Shown here: piece after piece, positions 42,132 to 51,545 of the stretch | Layout: every line of letters begins with the position of its first letter | How positions within the stretch are numbered: the first letter of the stretch is position 1 | Origin: Candidatus Uabimicrobium amorphum | GTDB taxonomy: Bacteria; Planctomycetota; Uabimicrobiia; Uabimicrobiales; Uabimicrobiaceae | Direction: 5' to 3' | DNA length: 64,000 nucleotides | Assembly (NCBI RefSeq): GCF_009002475.1 | Contig: NZ_AP019860.1 | Span: 2,542,001 to 2,606,000, forward strand | Program-made: the position numbers and the translations under genes | The notes under the pieces: generated by a model | Databases searched by the model: none | What the model saw: only the letters and a program-made list of their open reading frames with translations | Told to the model about the DNA's origin: nothing

Positions 42132-44495
42132 ATGGATGCTGCCATAAGTAAGAAAAAAGCGCTAGAAAGAATATTTGTTTACCAAGCTGTAGAGCTAGGT
42201 TATTTAACACAAGACCACCTAATTTCGTGTATTGATGAACTCGAAAAACAGGAAATCCCCATACCGCTCCTCACCATCTGTAAACAAAAGGGCTACCTAA
42301 AGCCTTCTCAAGTAAATCACTTGATGAGTAAGCGTATGGACAAATCCATAGCGAAAGCTTTTGGAGAAGGGCTGGCTGCAAAACGCGCTCCAAAAACTCA
42401 AGATGACGCACCTCAAAGAACTGTAGTGCAGCCTCCACCGGTATCAATAACGACTTCAGAAAAAGAAGAATACGAACGCTTGATAGCAGCAAAAGACCGC
42501 TTGCTGGAACGTTTACAACAAAAACTAAACGAGCGAAACCAACTACTCACAAATTTTGAACAAAAGAAAAAGCAGGCTGTTCAAGAAGTTCTGGGTAGAA
42601 AACAATCGCAAATAGAAAGTCTCGAATCTGAGTTGGCTTGTTACCGAGGGCTTTACGAAAAATCAAAGGGCAACGAAGATAAGTTAAAAGGTTACGAAGA
42701 GACCCTTCGCAAGGAAAAAGAAACTTCCAGTGGCTTAAAAAAGCTAATGGCAAAATTACAAGAAGACCTACAACACACAGAAGAGAAATTTGTCGCCCTT
42801 GAGTCTGAGCTAGACAAATACAGAAATTCGGCTGACTTCATTAAAAACAAAGCCGAAAAAGAGATGGAAGAGCGCAAAAAACTCAAAGAAAAATATCAAA
42901 ATGCCGAAGACCAGTACATTCAGCTACAAAACAAGTTAGCGCAAACGCAGAATGAATTAGATGTACTCAAAAAATACTATGAAGAGTCACAAAAGACTTG
43001 CCTCGACATGGAAGGCGAAATCAAAAATCTAAAAGGCGACAAACAGGATCTTTCCAATAAAATATCCAAGTTGGAAGAAGAGATACAAAAAAGCTCACAA
43101 AACAAAGAGGAATACCAAGAGTTCTTCAATGTTGCCGACGAGCTAAAACAAGAACACGAAGAAGAAAATGCGAAGCTAAAAGAAGAGCTAGAGCGCAAAC
43201 AGAAGCTCGAAGAAGATTTTGAAGAACTACAAAAGAAATATAACGAAGAAGTTAGTCATTTAAAAACACAGCTAGAAACAGAACAGCATGCCAAAGACGA
43301 GCAAATGAAAAATAGCGAGGATATGCGTAAACAATTGCGTACCTTAGAAGATAACCTCGAAACGGAAAAAGCTCAGGCAGAGGAAATGCTGTACAAGCAA
43401 AAATCGACATACGAGAGTGAAGTGTCGCAATACAAACAGAAAAATGAAAGTCTTCAAGCCAAACTCGATCAATATCAAGAATCTTTGGCTGCATGGGATG
43501 ATAAAGACAAAGAGATAGATGAAATAAAGCAAAAGCTTGAAGCTGCTCAAGACAATGCTAAGAAGGTTGAAGTGAGCAAGGTTGCTTTAGAAGAAGAGCT
43601 AAAAGCTCTACAAGGCCAATTAAAACGCGTGCAACAACTCTATATAGATGGAGAACTAGAAACAGGCGCTGTACTTCCTGGTAGTAATGGAATGTCATAT
43701 GAGATTCAGAAGTTACTTGGCCGCGGTGGTATGGGTATGGTTTATTCTGCGATTCGTAGTACAGACCAAGAAATTGTTGTTATCAAAACCTTACTACCTG
43801 AAGGAATGTCTGACTTAAAGGTATTGATGCGTTTTGTACAAGAAGCACGTACAATCATCTCTTTTGATCACGAAAACCTAATTTCGGGTAATGATTTACA
43901 GCAAAGTAAAGACTTATCTTTCTTTGTAATGGAATTCCTCGATGGAGAATCTCTAGAAGATATGCTAGATGATTTAGGCATACTGGATGTTATCGAAGCC
44001 ACTGAAATTATCTGGGGAATCGCAAAAGCGCTACAATATTTGGAAGAAAATTGTCTGGTACACCGCGATGTGAAACCTGCAAACATCGTCATAGACAAAG
44101 GTACACCTAAACTAGTGGACTTCGGTATTGTTAAAATGACCGATCGCACGTGTTCATTGACTACAGAAGGTATTATTCTAGGAACCCCTTACTATCTTTC
44201 TCCGGAGCAGACATATCAAACAAACGTAGACATCCGCAGTGACATCTACAGTTTAGGAGCAACATATTACCACATGGTAGTAGGTGAAGTTCCCTTCCCA
44301 GGGGATAACCCCATTGACGTAATCCAAAAACGTTTGGAACGTTCGCCGCGACCAGGTAAAGTAAAACCTGACTTACCAAAACCAGTATGCAGTGTCATCG
44401 AAAAAATGATGAACAAAAACGTCAAAAAACGTCATAGCACTGCCGCCGAACTCGTTAGTGATTTACAAAACGTTTTGAAGAAAATTCGTCGTTAA
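42132..44495 (+). CDS. Ser/Thr protein kinase with long coiled-coil N-terminus
   Basis: The 787-residue kinase starts with a helical module (residues 1-75) resembling the one in the 6482 kinase. It continues as a Glu/Lys/Gln-rich coiled coil of about 400 residues (about 115-510). The kinase domain is at the C-terminus: glycine loop GRGGMGMVY (530-538), Lys552, HRD 644-646, DFG 663-665 and a GTPYYLSPEQ segment. No TM helix is seen, so it is a soluble, probably oligomeric or cytoskeleton-bound kinase. It is the first of three kinases in a row. The ribosome site is weak, and no promoter is clear downstream of the REP-like copy. A coiled-coil kinase of this size is uncommon in most bacteria. Confidence 0.93.
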   Translation: MDAAISKKKALERIFVYQAVELGYLTQDHLISCIDELEKQEIPIPLLTICKQKGYLKPSQVNHLMSKRMDKSIAKAFGEGLAAKRAPKTQDDAPQRTVVQPPPVSITTSEKEEYERLIAAKDRLLERLQQKLNERNQLLTNFEQKKKQAVQEVLGRKQSQIESLESELACYRGLYEKSKGNEDKLKGYEETLRKEKETSSGLKKLMAKLQEDLQHTEEKFVALESELDKYRNSADFIKNKAEKEMEERKKLKEKYQNAEDQYIQLQNKLAQTQNELDVLKKYYEESQKTCLDMEGEIKNLKGDKQDLSNKISKLEEEIQKSSQNKEEYQEFFNVADELKQEHEEENAKLKEELERKQKLEEDFEELQKKYNEEVSHLKTQLETEQHAKDEQMKNSEDMRKQLRTLEDNLETEKAQAEEMLYKQKSTYESEVSQYKQKNESLQAKLDQYQESLAAWDDKDKEIDEIKQKLEAAQDNAKKVEVSKVALEEELKALQGQLKRVQQLYIDGELETGAVLPGSNGMSYEIQKLLGRGGMGMVYSAIRSTDQEIVVIKTLLPEGMSDLKVLMRFVQEARTIISFDHENLISGNDLQQSKDLSFFVMEFLDGESLEDMLDDLGILDVIEATEIIWGIAKALQYLEENCLVHRDVKPANIVIDKGTPKLVDFGIVKMTDRTCSLTTEGIILGTPYYLSPEQTYQTNVDIRSDIYSLGATYYHMVVGEVPFPGDNPIDVIQKRLERSPRPGKVKPDLPKPVCSVIEKMMNKNVKKRHSTAAELVSDLQNVLKKIRR

Positions 44496-44506
44496 AGGAA
44501 TAAAAC

Positions 44507-45727
44507 TTGGCTGCAGACCCTTTTGTAGGAAAAACTTTTGGAAAATGCCGTTTAAAAAAGAAGATAGGAAAAGGTGCGATAGGAATTGTATATCGTGCAC
44601 GTCATCTTACCTTAAATATCGATGTCGCGGTAAAATTGTTAAAGCCCCAAACCTCCTTTTTTAATAGCTCAACAACTCAGAGATTCCAGAGAGAAGCGAA
44701 AACCGCAGGCTGCTTGGAACATCGCAATGTATTGAAGATTTTTGACATAGGTCAAGAGGAAGATATTCATTACATTGTGATGGAATACGTCGATGGAAAA
44801 AGTGTAGATGATTACCTAGCAAAACAAGGTGCACTTCCCATAAAAACGTCTATAAAAATAATAAAGCAAGCCGCCGAAGGGTTGGCAGCGGCACACGCGG
44901 CAAATATTCTGCATCGCGATGTGAAACCTGCAAATATACTCATTAGTCGTAAAGACGAAGTTGTCAAATTAGCCGATTTTGGCCTAGCGCGTTTAAATTC
45001 ACAAAACAATATCAAGTTAACCGATACTGGTTCTATTGTGGGAACGATGGGGTACACTGCTCCAGAGCAAATGAAGGGAAATCCGACTGTTTTCTCTGAC
45101 CTGTATTCTTTGGGAATCACATTGTTTGAAATGTTAACCGGAAAACTGCCATACCAAGGAGAGAGTGCATACGCTGTCATTAACAAGCACGCCAAAGCCC
45201 CCATTCCTTCTGTGCGCAGTATACGCTCCGAGGTGCCTCAGGCACTAGACGATTTCGTACAACAGCTAATGGCAAAAAACCCCCAAGATCGTCCACAGAG
45301 TGCAAACTATGTGGCCACGTTTCTCGATACTTTCCTACAGAAACTGCGCAAAGGAATTGTGGAAAAAAAGCCTGTATCCACACGGCGAAACCGTAGACAG
45401 ATTGATACATTAAAAACTAGCACCGAGCGCATGCCAATGGTGCAAAAGAGAGACCGTAGTGCCTACAATACCAAAGTACGCGTTGCGTCGCAAAAAACAG
45501 TGGTGACAACTCCGCAAAAGACATTGACATCACCACAAGTCACTACCGCCGCCGCGGTTTCCTCCACAGAGGAAATAGATAGCATCTCCGGAACTTTTGA
45601 ATACCAACTTCCGGTAAAAACTGTTGATCAACTGTGGCTTATTATTATTACTATTTTCTTTATCATTACCGCCATTCTAACCTCGTCACTGGCACTTGTC
45701 ATTTTTTTCAACAAGGTAAATGGATAA
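44507..45727 (+). CDS. Ser/Thr protein kinase with C-terminal TM helix, TTG start
   Basis: The start is TTG 44507: AAAGGA lies 7 nt upstream and directly follows the stop of the preceding kinase, so the two are probably co-translated. The kinase domain covers residues about 10-270: glycine loop GKGAIGIVYRA, Lys43, HRD 136-138, DFG 157-159 and APEQ 185-188, a canonical RD kinase. A basic Ser/Thr-rich linker of about 100 residues follows, with many possible phosphorylation sites. A TM helix lies at about 376-401 and only six residues extend beyond. With almost nothing outside the membrane, it probably responds to a partner such as the lipoprotein encoded next. Confidence 0.92.
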   Translation: MAADPFVGKTFGKCRLKKKIGKGAIGIVYRARHLTLNIDVAVKLLKPQTSFFNSSTTQRFQREAKTAGCLEHRNVLKIFDIGQEEDIHYIVMEYVDGKSVDDYLAKQGALPIKTSIKIIKQAAEGLAAAHAANILHRDVKPANILISRKDEVVKLADFGLARLNSQNNIKLTDTGSIVGTMGYTAPEQMKGNPTVFSDLYSLGITLFEMLTGKLPYQGESAYAVINKHAKAPIPSVRSIRSEVPQALDDFVQQLMAKNPQDRPQSANYVATFLDTFLQKLRKGIVEKKPVSTRRNRRQIDTLKTSTERMPMVQKRDRSAYNTKVRVASQKTVVTTPQKTLTSPQVTTAAAVSSTEEIDSISGTFEYQLPVKTVDQLWLIIITIFFIITAILTSSLALVIFFNKVNG

Positions 45728-45743
45728 CTACAGGGGAAAAACG

Positions 45744-46169
45744 ATGAACAAATTACTTTTACTCTTACTCGCTGTATGCATTTGTAGTTGCGCTGGTCCA
45801 GGAGGATTTTTCTCCGCGCGTTTCGTCTTAAAAGTTGGTGACCTAAACTACACCGATGACAACGGACAAACCGTCTCCCAAGACAGAGCAAAATACGAAT
45901 GGATCTTTTCTTACGATAAGAACGTTGCCGATGAACAGCAACAAATTGCCAAAAAAGCCGAAAGTAAAGTTGTCGCTTTGCGCCAAGGTCTACGTAACAA
46001 AAAACTCAGTGTCAATGACTACAAGTCACAAAACGAGAAACTCAGCAATGCGATGAAAAACTTAGAAGATAAAGGGCGCGAAAAAGTAAATGACGGTGGC
46101 TTTAACTCTTTGACCGTTGAAAAAGAGTTCATTGATGCCTGGTATGATTTGAAAAACTTGGTGAAGTAA
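45744..46169 (+). CDS. Small lipoprotein, unknown
   Basis: The 141-residue protein has a lipoprotein signal: MNKLLLLLLAV, then a lipobox ICSC with Cys16 as the lipidated residue. The mature part is charged and helical, with a coiled-coil-like stretch (about 65-115). The start is ATG 45744 with GGGGA upstream. It lies 16 nt after the TM kinase gene, which suggests the two act together in the envelope. No family is recognised. Confidence 0.78.
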   Translation: MNKLLLLLLAVCICSCAGPGGFFSARFVLKVGDLNYTDDNGQTVSQDRAKYEWIFSYDKNVADEQQQIAKKAESKVVALRQGLRNKKLSVNDYKSQNEKLSNAMKNLEDKGREKVNDGGFNSLTVEKEFIDAWYDLKNLVK

Positions 46170-46195
46170 CCATCATTCAAAGTACTCTGAATCCA

Positions 46196-46215
46196 GGGCG
46201 GTACAGTACCCGCCC
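46196..46215 (+). terminator. GC-rich hairpin between lipoprotein and kinase genes
   Basis: GGGCGG (46196-46201) pairs with CCGCCC (46210-46215) around TACAGTAC, 26 nt after the lipoprotein stop. There is no proper T-run, so it is either a weak terminator or another REP-type palindrome. The following 120 nt lead to the next kinase start. Confidence 0.4.
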
Positions 46216-46335
46216 TAAATAACACATCGTAACCTTTCCATCACAGTGATTTACTCTCTGATTATCGACGCAGTGACTCTACTCAAGAAAATCAACGCCG
46301 TAATACAAACATTGTCCTAATATAGGAGTGTAGTA

Positions 46336-48078
46336 GTGGATTCTAATTTTATGGTTTCGCGATATAAAATTTTAGGAGAGTTAGGACGTGGTGGAATGGG
46401 AGTCGTTTATAAAGCCCACGATACCCGCCTAGATCGAATGGTTGCACTCAAAATCCTCGAAAAGTGTAAGAGCGGCAAGGACATCAAGCGTTTCATACAT
46501 GAAGTACGCGCTCTTTCACAACTTCACCATCCAAATATTATTCGTATTTATGAGTATGGTGAAACCCCCACTCCTTTTTTCACCATGGAGATTGTCCAGG
46601 GAGAGAACCTCAGTGATTTTTTTAAGACAAATCCTGGTCTTTCACCTAAAGAAATCGCAGAAATTGTCGAAAAAGTGACCGAAGCGATATGCGAAGTACA
46701 CAAAAGGAAAATCATCCACCGCGATATAAAACCATCCAATATCATGTTAACGGCGAACAAACAGCCCAAATTGATGGATTTTGGTCTAGCCAAAAGTGAT
46801 TTACACAACGACCAACTCTCCGTTACCGGAGAAATTCTCGGTAGTGTTTCCTATATGTCACCAGAACAAGCCAGAGGCAAAGCAGAGCTCCGAAGCGACA
46901 TTTATTCCCTGGGAGCGACTTTGTATCAAGGTCTCACTGGACAAAAGGTATTTTCCAGCGAGTCAACATACGAAGCGATATACAACATCTTCAATGAAGC
47001 TCCAAAGCGACCTAGGGAAATAAATCCACAGATTCCCATGGAACTTGAAAATATATGCATAAAATGCCTGGAAAAAAAATTAGAGAACCGCTACCAAACA
47101 GCTTTTGAACTACTGCGCGATTTGCGAAACTTCAGAAATGATCGTAGAGTTAAGGCCAAACGTAGTGAAAGTGCCTCACTAAAAACACTATTTTCCTACA
47201 CTCAAAAAATAGTATTGCTACTTGCCATTTCTTTATGCGTGGTTCTGTGGTTTCAGAATAGATCGCAACAACGAGAGATGGAAAACCATAAAAAACTCAG
47301 TAAAACAACAATAAATGACTTAGAGGACAAATTCAAAAATCTTAACAAGTTAAAGGTAGATGAATTACAAAAAAAATTGCAAAATGTTGGTCAAAAACAA
47401 ATTCAAAAATTAAAAGAAGAGATCTCGGTGAAAGATCGACAATTGATCAAATTGCAAGAACAAATCATGAACTTTAAACTGAGCAGAAACAAATTGATAA
47501 ACGACTTACATCAATTAGCTCGCTCAAGACGTAAGGAAGAAAAAAAATACGATGACGCAATAAAAATCTACAATATTGCCGAAAACTATAGCAACGACCC
47601 CAACATCCCTTTTGGCAGAGGAGTAACGTATCTAGTCAAAGCGATCAACGACGACAAAAACATAAATTTCCTGAACAAGGCGGTAGAAAATTTTAAAATA
47701 GCGGTAGAAAAAGCAAAACACAAATCGATAGATGAAGCAAAGCGCAAACAAACACTCGCCGATGTATACAGTAACCTCGGTGTATGCTACTCTCTTATGG
47801 GTGACGAAAGACGATGCCTTGAGGCCTTCGAATTTTGTTTCCAGTATGGCGAACCAAAACAATCTCACTACTGTAATAGAGCAATAGCATATCATTTTTG
47901 GCTGCGCCAAGACAAAAAAACTGCGATAGAGGACTTAGAGAAAGCCAACAGGTTACCAAAAACAAAAAAAGATCCTCACAACAAATTTTTAATCAATACA
48001 CTCATTAAAAAATTCAAAGACAAAGAACCAGTAACCAAACAGTATATATTCAATTACTACCCGGTTATTTTTAATTAA
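46336..48078 (+). CDS. Ser/Thr protein kinase with TM helix and TPR-like C-terminus, GTG start
   Basis: The start is GTG 46336, with AGGAG 7 nt upstream. The kinase domain spans about 10-270: glycine loop GRGGMGVVYKA, Lys39, HRD 128-130, DFG 148-150 and SPEQ 175-178, all canonical. A TM helix (about 290-307) is followed by a charged coiled coil (about 310-385) and a helical region (about 390-560) with TPR-like spacing, including DVYSNLGVCYSLMGDERRCLEA. The TPR part lies on the far side of the membrane, where it could bind protein ligands. It is the last of three consecutive kinases and converges on the helicase gene with just 3 nt between stops. Confidence 0.92.
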   Translation: MDSNFMVSRYKILGELGRGGMGVVYKAHDTRLDRMVALKILEKCKSGKDIKRFIHEVRALSQLHHPNIIRIYEYGETPTPFFTMEIVQGENLSDFFKTNPGLSPKEIAEIVEKVTEAICEVHKRKIIHRDIKPSNIMLTANKQPKLMDFGLAKSDLHNDQLSVTGEILGSVSYMSPEQARGKAELRSDIYSLGATLYQGLTGQKVFSSESTYEAIYNIFNEAPKRPREINPQIPMELENICIKCLEKKLENRYQTAFELLRDLRNFRNDRRVKAKRSESASLKTLFSYTQKIVLLLAISLCVVLWFQNRSQQREMENHKKLSKTTINDLEDKFKNLNKLKVDELQKKLQNVGQKQIQKLKEEISVKDRQLIKLQEQIMNFKLSRNKLINDLHQLARSRRKEEKKYDDAIKIYNIAENYSNDPNIPFGRGVTYLVKAINDDKNINFLNKAVENFKIAVEKAKHKSIDEAKRKQTLADVYSNLGVCYSLMGDERRCLEAFEFCFQYGEPKQSHYCNRAIAYHFWLRQDKKTAIEDLEKANRLPKTKKDPHNKFLINTLIKKFKDKEPVTKQYIFNYYPVIFN

Positions 48079-48081
48079 ACG

Positions 48082-50562
48082 CTACCGCGATAATTTTTCA
48101 CTGATTTTGTACAACAACTCATTGATTTTTTCCACCGCATCCTTTTTGCATTCGGCAACAAAAACAGCATCATCTTCATAGTCTCGAAGCTTGGCGCGAA
48201 TGTTATAACGATTTGTAAGCCACAAAAAAATGTCTAGTTTGCGTACATAAATCTCCCATTCGTACAGTTGATCAAACAATAGAGAAGTCTTTATCGGTTC
48301 ACGAGGAATGGGAATGGAACCATAGTCACATATACTTTCCACTGTCGACAACCAATACTCCTCGGTGTTTTTTGTTACCGGAGCATTCACCAAAGTAAAG
48401 CAAATCTCTAAACCCAACTCTCTTTCGTACTCGTAGGAGAGCATTTGTGATAGCATTAATTTTTGTTGCATATCACATGGTTCGACAAATTTTTGGTAGG
48501 TTTGCGGGATAGCGCCCATATCTTGCCATAGAACAAGCCTGCGATGTAGAGAACCATTGAGAATTTGTAAATCTAAGAGGTTGGGACTGATGCGCAATTT
48601 TTTTGTCCACCGCAATTCTTCGCGTAGAGTTTCGTCTATGTAATCGAGTATCTCTATCGATGTGGCACCTACTTCTCCGTATTCATGGTGGCCAAAACGT
48701 CCCGCTCTTCCCGCGATTTGTTTTACCTCAAAGTGGTCTAATTTACGCACTTCATAACCATCAAACTTCTCTATTTTCACAAAACATACATTTTGTGCGG
48801 GTAGATTCATACCCATTCCCACTGCGTCTGTGGCGACACAGATAGAGGTTTCTCCGTATAGAAATTTTTCGGCTTCGTTTTTGCGTACTTCTGGAGGTAA
48901 GGAGCCGTAGATAACGGAAGTGTTGATACCGTTTCTCTTGAAGCGATTCATCAAATCGAGAACATCTAAGCGGCGAAATACCACAAAAATAGTTTGCGGT
49001 GGCGGTGCGGCGAGACTCCAGGTTTTTTTTGCGGTACGCAAAGGTGCTAGGCGATCGTAGGTGTGTGTTTCAATATCTTTGTAACCAATTTCCCGCAGAA
49101 ACTCTTCTAGAAACTCTTGTATTTCTGGTATACAACAAATGTGTAGCTCTTTACCTCTTGCCTGTGCCAGAACACGCGTCCACGCCCACCCGCGCTCTGG
49201 ATCAGCGGCCATTTGCGCTTCGTCGAGTACAATCACATCCCAGTCGGTGTCTTGGGGAAACATCTCTACAGTGGCCGACACAAAACGAGCATTTTCTTGG
49301 TAAATTACCTCTTCTCCTGTTAGCAAAGTACATGCAGAAGTGTTGTTTATTTTTTCATATACTTCCCAAGCCAGTAAACGCAGTGGTGCTAAGTATACGC
49401 CCTTTTGTGATGATTGTAATCGTTGTAGCGCCTTGTATGTTTTTCCAGAATTTGTCGGACCAACGTGGAAAAAAATCTTAGGCACATCGCTGCGTATTTG
49501 GATGGGAAACATGGTAATGACTCGGTCACGCAACTCTAGAATTTTACGTTTTTCTTGCTGTATTTTTTCCACATTTCGTTGTTTTTGTTTGGCTAAAAAT
49601 ACATCCTTCTGGCGCACAAAATGTTCAATAACCTGCTGCGGGTGAATTTGTGTTTTGGAAAAAAGAATCTTTATATCACGCCACAGATAAAGATAACTAC
49701 CAAAAGTAAAGGTTTGATACGGTGAAATGTCGTTTTTCTTCAGCCAACCACGTACCGTTGGCAGGGTCACATCAAAATAGGCGGCAATATGTGCGGTGGT
49801 GAGAGTGTAAAAGTCCTCCATTTTTTCGACGTTTTCGAAGAACTTTAGAATGTAAAGTGTTGTCCCCTCAGGGGTAACAATTGCGTCAACTTCACACTCT
49901 TGGACATACCTTTCCAAAATAGACATTGGCATGTTTATTTCTTTGTGCAATTTATGTAAACTTAGAGCGTACTGTGCAATCCACGTCTTTGCACCTTTTA
50001 CCGTGGTGATGTTCTTTGTGGGAAGAGCAAATTTGTATTTACGGCACATGTCATCGATAAAACCATGCCATTTTCTTATCGTCACTTCGCGTACATTTGC
50101 GCGAATTTTTTTTAAGGCTTTTTTCTCTTCACCAAAGTAAAACCACAGACACTCATCGTGAGTAAGAGACTTCGACTGTGTACTGGTGTTTTTAAATGTT
50201 TTATAGATGTATCGATAATCGCGATTTTTTGGAAATAGTTTTTTTACTTGCGCCGCAGATAAAACATCCTCTCTTTGCAAGATCGACAAAAATTTATCGT
50301 GTATTTCTTGTTGTTGCTGGTACTTTTTGGAAAAATCATCGTGCGTTTTGTTATCACAGTTCAGCATTTTTTTGTATGCTGCTATCCCTTTATCAGTTAT
50401 CGTATAAACGCCACTTTTTTCGGTAATCTTTCCGTTTTTCAACAATAAATGAATTGCTTTTTTTTTATTCGGTAAACCTTTGATTTTTTTGGCGTGTGCT
50501 TGACCACCTGCTTCTACAAGAGATTCTAAAATAAAACGCTGTATTTGTAGCGTGGACTTCAA
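48082..50562 (-). CDS. SUV3-like DEAD/DEAH-box RNA helicase with HTH N-terminus
   Basis: The 826-residue protein has a SUPV3L1/SUV3-type helicase core: motif I GPTNSGKTY (368-376), motif II DEAQ (447-450) followed by MAADPERGWAWT, the typical SUV3 sequence, then GSLPPEVRKNEAEKF, ATDAVGMGMN, and motif VI QIAGRAGRFG. SUV3 unwinds RNA in mitochondria with an exonuclease, and bacterial homologues are sparse. The N-terminal 350 residues are different: a winged-helix-like start (IQRFILESLVEAGGQAHAKK) and a DNA-binding-like helix-turn-helix (HIAAYFDVTLPTVRGWLKK). The start is TTG 50562 with AAGGA 8 nt upstream. Its nuclease partner is not in the window. Confidence 0.88.
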   Translation of the reverse strand: MKSTLQIQRFILESLVEAGGQAHAKKIKGLPNKKKAIHLLLKNGKITEKSGVYTITDKGIAAYKKMLNCDNKTHDDFSKKYQQQQEIHDKFLSILQREDVLSAAQVKKLFPKNRDYRYIYKTFKNTSTQSKSLTHDECLWFYFGEEKKALKKIRANVREVTIRKWHGFIDDMCRKYKFALPTKNITTVKGAKTWIAQYALSLHKLHKEINMPMSILERYVQECEVDAIVTPEGTTLYILKFFENVEKMEDFYTLTTAHIAAYFDVTLPTVRGWLKKNDISPYQTFTFGSYLYLWRDIKILFSKTQIHPQQVIEHFVRQKDVFLAKQKQRNVEKIQQEKRKILELRDRVITMFPIQIRSDVPKIFFHVGPTNSGKTYKALQRLQSSQKGVYLAPLRLLAWEVYEKINNTSACTLLTGEEVIYQENARFVSATVEMFPQDTDWDVIVLDEAQMAADPERGWAWTRVLAQARGKELHICCIPEIQEFLEEFLREIGYKDIETHTYDRLAPLRTAKKTWSLAAPPPQTIFVVFRRLDVLDLMNRFKRNGINTSVIYGSLPPEVRKNEAEKFLYGETSICVATDAVGMGMNLPAQNVCFVKIEKFDGYEVRKLDHFEVKQIAGRAGRFGHHEYGEVGATSIEILDYIDETLREELRWTKKLRISPNLLDLQILNGSLHRRLVLWQDMGAIPQTYQKFVEPCDMQQKLMLSQMLSYEYERELGLEICFTLVNAPVTKNTEEYWLSTVESICDYGSIPIPREPIKTSLLFDQLYEWEIYVRKLDIFLWLTNRYNIRAKLRDYEDDAVFVAECKKDAVEKINELLYKISEKLSR

Positions 50563-50640
50563 TTATTTGTTCCTTATAGACTCGTTTTTTTGAAAATATA
50601 TTAGGACGTGTACACACCCTAATAATACCACAAATTTTTC

Positions 50641-50669
50641 AAAAAAAAAAGCCCAGTGAACACTGGGCT
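50641..50669 (-). terminator. Intrinsic terminator of the coiled-coil protein gene
   Basis: On the minus strand AGCCCAGTG/CACTGGGCT forms a perfect 9-bp stem with a 2-nt pairing-poor loop and is followed by a run of ten or more T. It lies 19 nt beyond the stop at 50688. It is a textbook Rho-independent terminator. Confidence 0.9.
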
Positions 50670-50687
50670 TAAATAAAGATTATCACT

Positions 50688-51545
50688 TTAAGAAGAGTAC
50701 ACACTCCAAGGAGAAATTCTCATCGTTATTTCTTGTGCTGCTATTTTTGTCACTCCGGTATATATTCCTTGTTTGGCAAATCGTCGCACAATAACCCTTG
50801 CAAGATGTTGGACATTTTTATCTGCGTAGTGGATTTTTACTTCGACACCACTATCGTCTTTCTCGGTTGCCACAACGGAAAAAGACTCCACATTTGCAAG
50901 TTTAAACATTTCGCTTTCAATATATGCTCGTTGCATTTTTTCACCGACAAACTTAATGGCGTAGTTTGCTTGGGGTTTTACAAAACTCCTAGATTGTTTT
51001 TTATGGGCTTTGTACAGTTTGTCGTACTTACTTTGATACTGCTTACAATTTTTTTGCAAAGCAACGGCTTTTTTTTGCAAATGAGCGTTTTTCTTTGTCA
51101 ACTGTGAATTTTGCCACTGTAGTTTTTCATTATTTGTGTAAAGACGGAGCGCAGCATTGTATTTTTTTTCGTCAAGATTCACTTTATCGCGAACTTCTTT
51201 ATATTTTGTCTTCAAGCTCGCATGCTCTTTATAAAGTCTATCATATTTTTTTGACTGTGGCAGAAATCTCTGTATTTTTGTTTGTAAATGCACCACTTGT
51301 TTCTTTAACTTACTATTTTCGTGAGACATCTGTACCCAATCGTTTTGTACGATGGTAAGAGCATTATGCAACTGCTGATTTTTTGTAACGAGCTTGGTAT
51401 TTTCTATTTGTAATTCTTGTAACTGTGCCTGTAATTTTTGTAGTTGCAATATCACGACTTCATTTTGTACACATGGAGAATATTGTGGTTCAGCGAAAAC
51501 ATTTACACAGCAAACAATCAATAATATGTTCGTTAGGTTCTTCAT
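50688..51545 (-). CDS. Exported coiled-coil protein, unknown
   Basis: The start is ATG 51545: AAGGA lies 8 nt upstream and it opens a clear signal peptide (MKNLTNILLIVCCVNVFA, cleavage near EPQY). The open frame continues upstream to 51764 but without signal or ribosome site. The mature 267 residues are mostly a Gln/Lys/Leu-rich coiled coil (about 25-190). A small mixed alpha/beta domain of about 85 residues follows, with a strand ESFSVVATEKDDSGVEVKI and a helix HLARVIVRRFAKQG. The product should be periplasmic and elongated. No family is recognised. The terminator at 50641-50669 makes it the 3' end of a short transcript, possibly with the permease gene upstream. Confidence 0.75.
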   Translation of the reverse strand: MKNLTNILLIVCCVNVFAEPQYSPCVQNEVVILQLQKLQAQLQELQIENTKLVTKNQQLHNALTIVQNDWVQMSHENSKLKKQVVHLQTKIQRFLPQSKKYDRLYKEHASLKTKYKEVRDKVNLDEKKYNAALRLYTNNEKLQWQNSQLTKKNAHLQKKAVALQKNCKQYQSKYDKLYKAHKKQSRSFVKPQANYAIKFVGEKMQRAYIESEMFKLANVESFSVVATEKDDSGVEVKIHYADKNVQHLARVIVRRFAKQGIYTGVTKIAAQEITMRISPWSVYSS

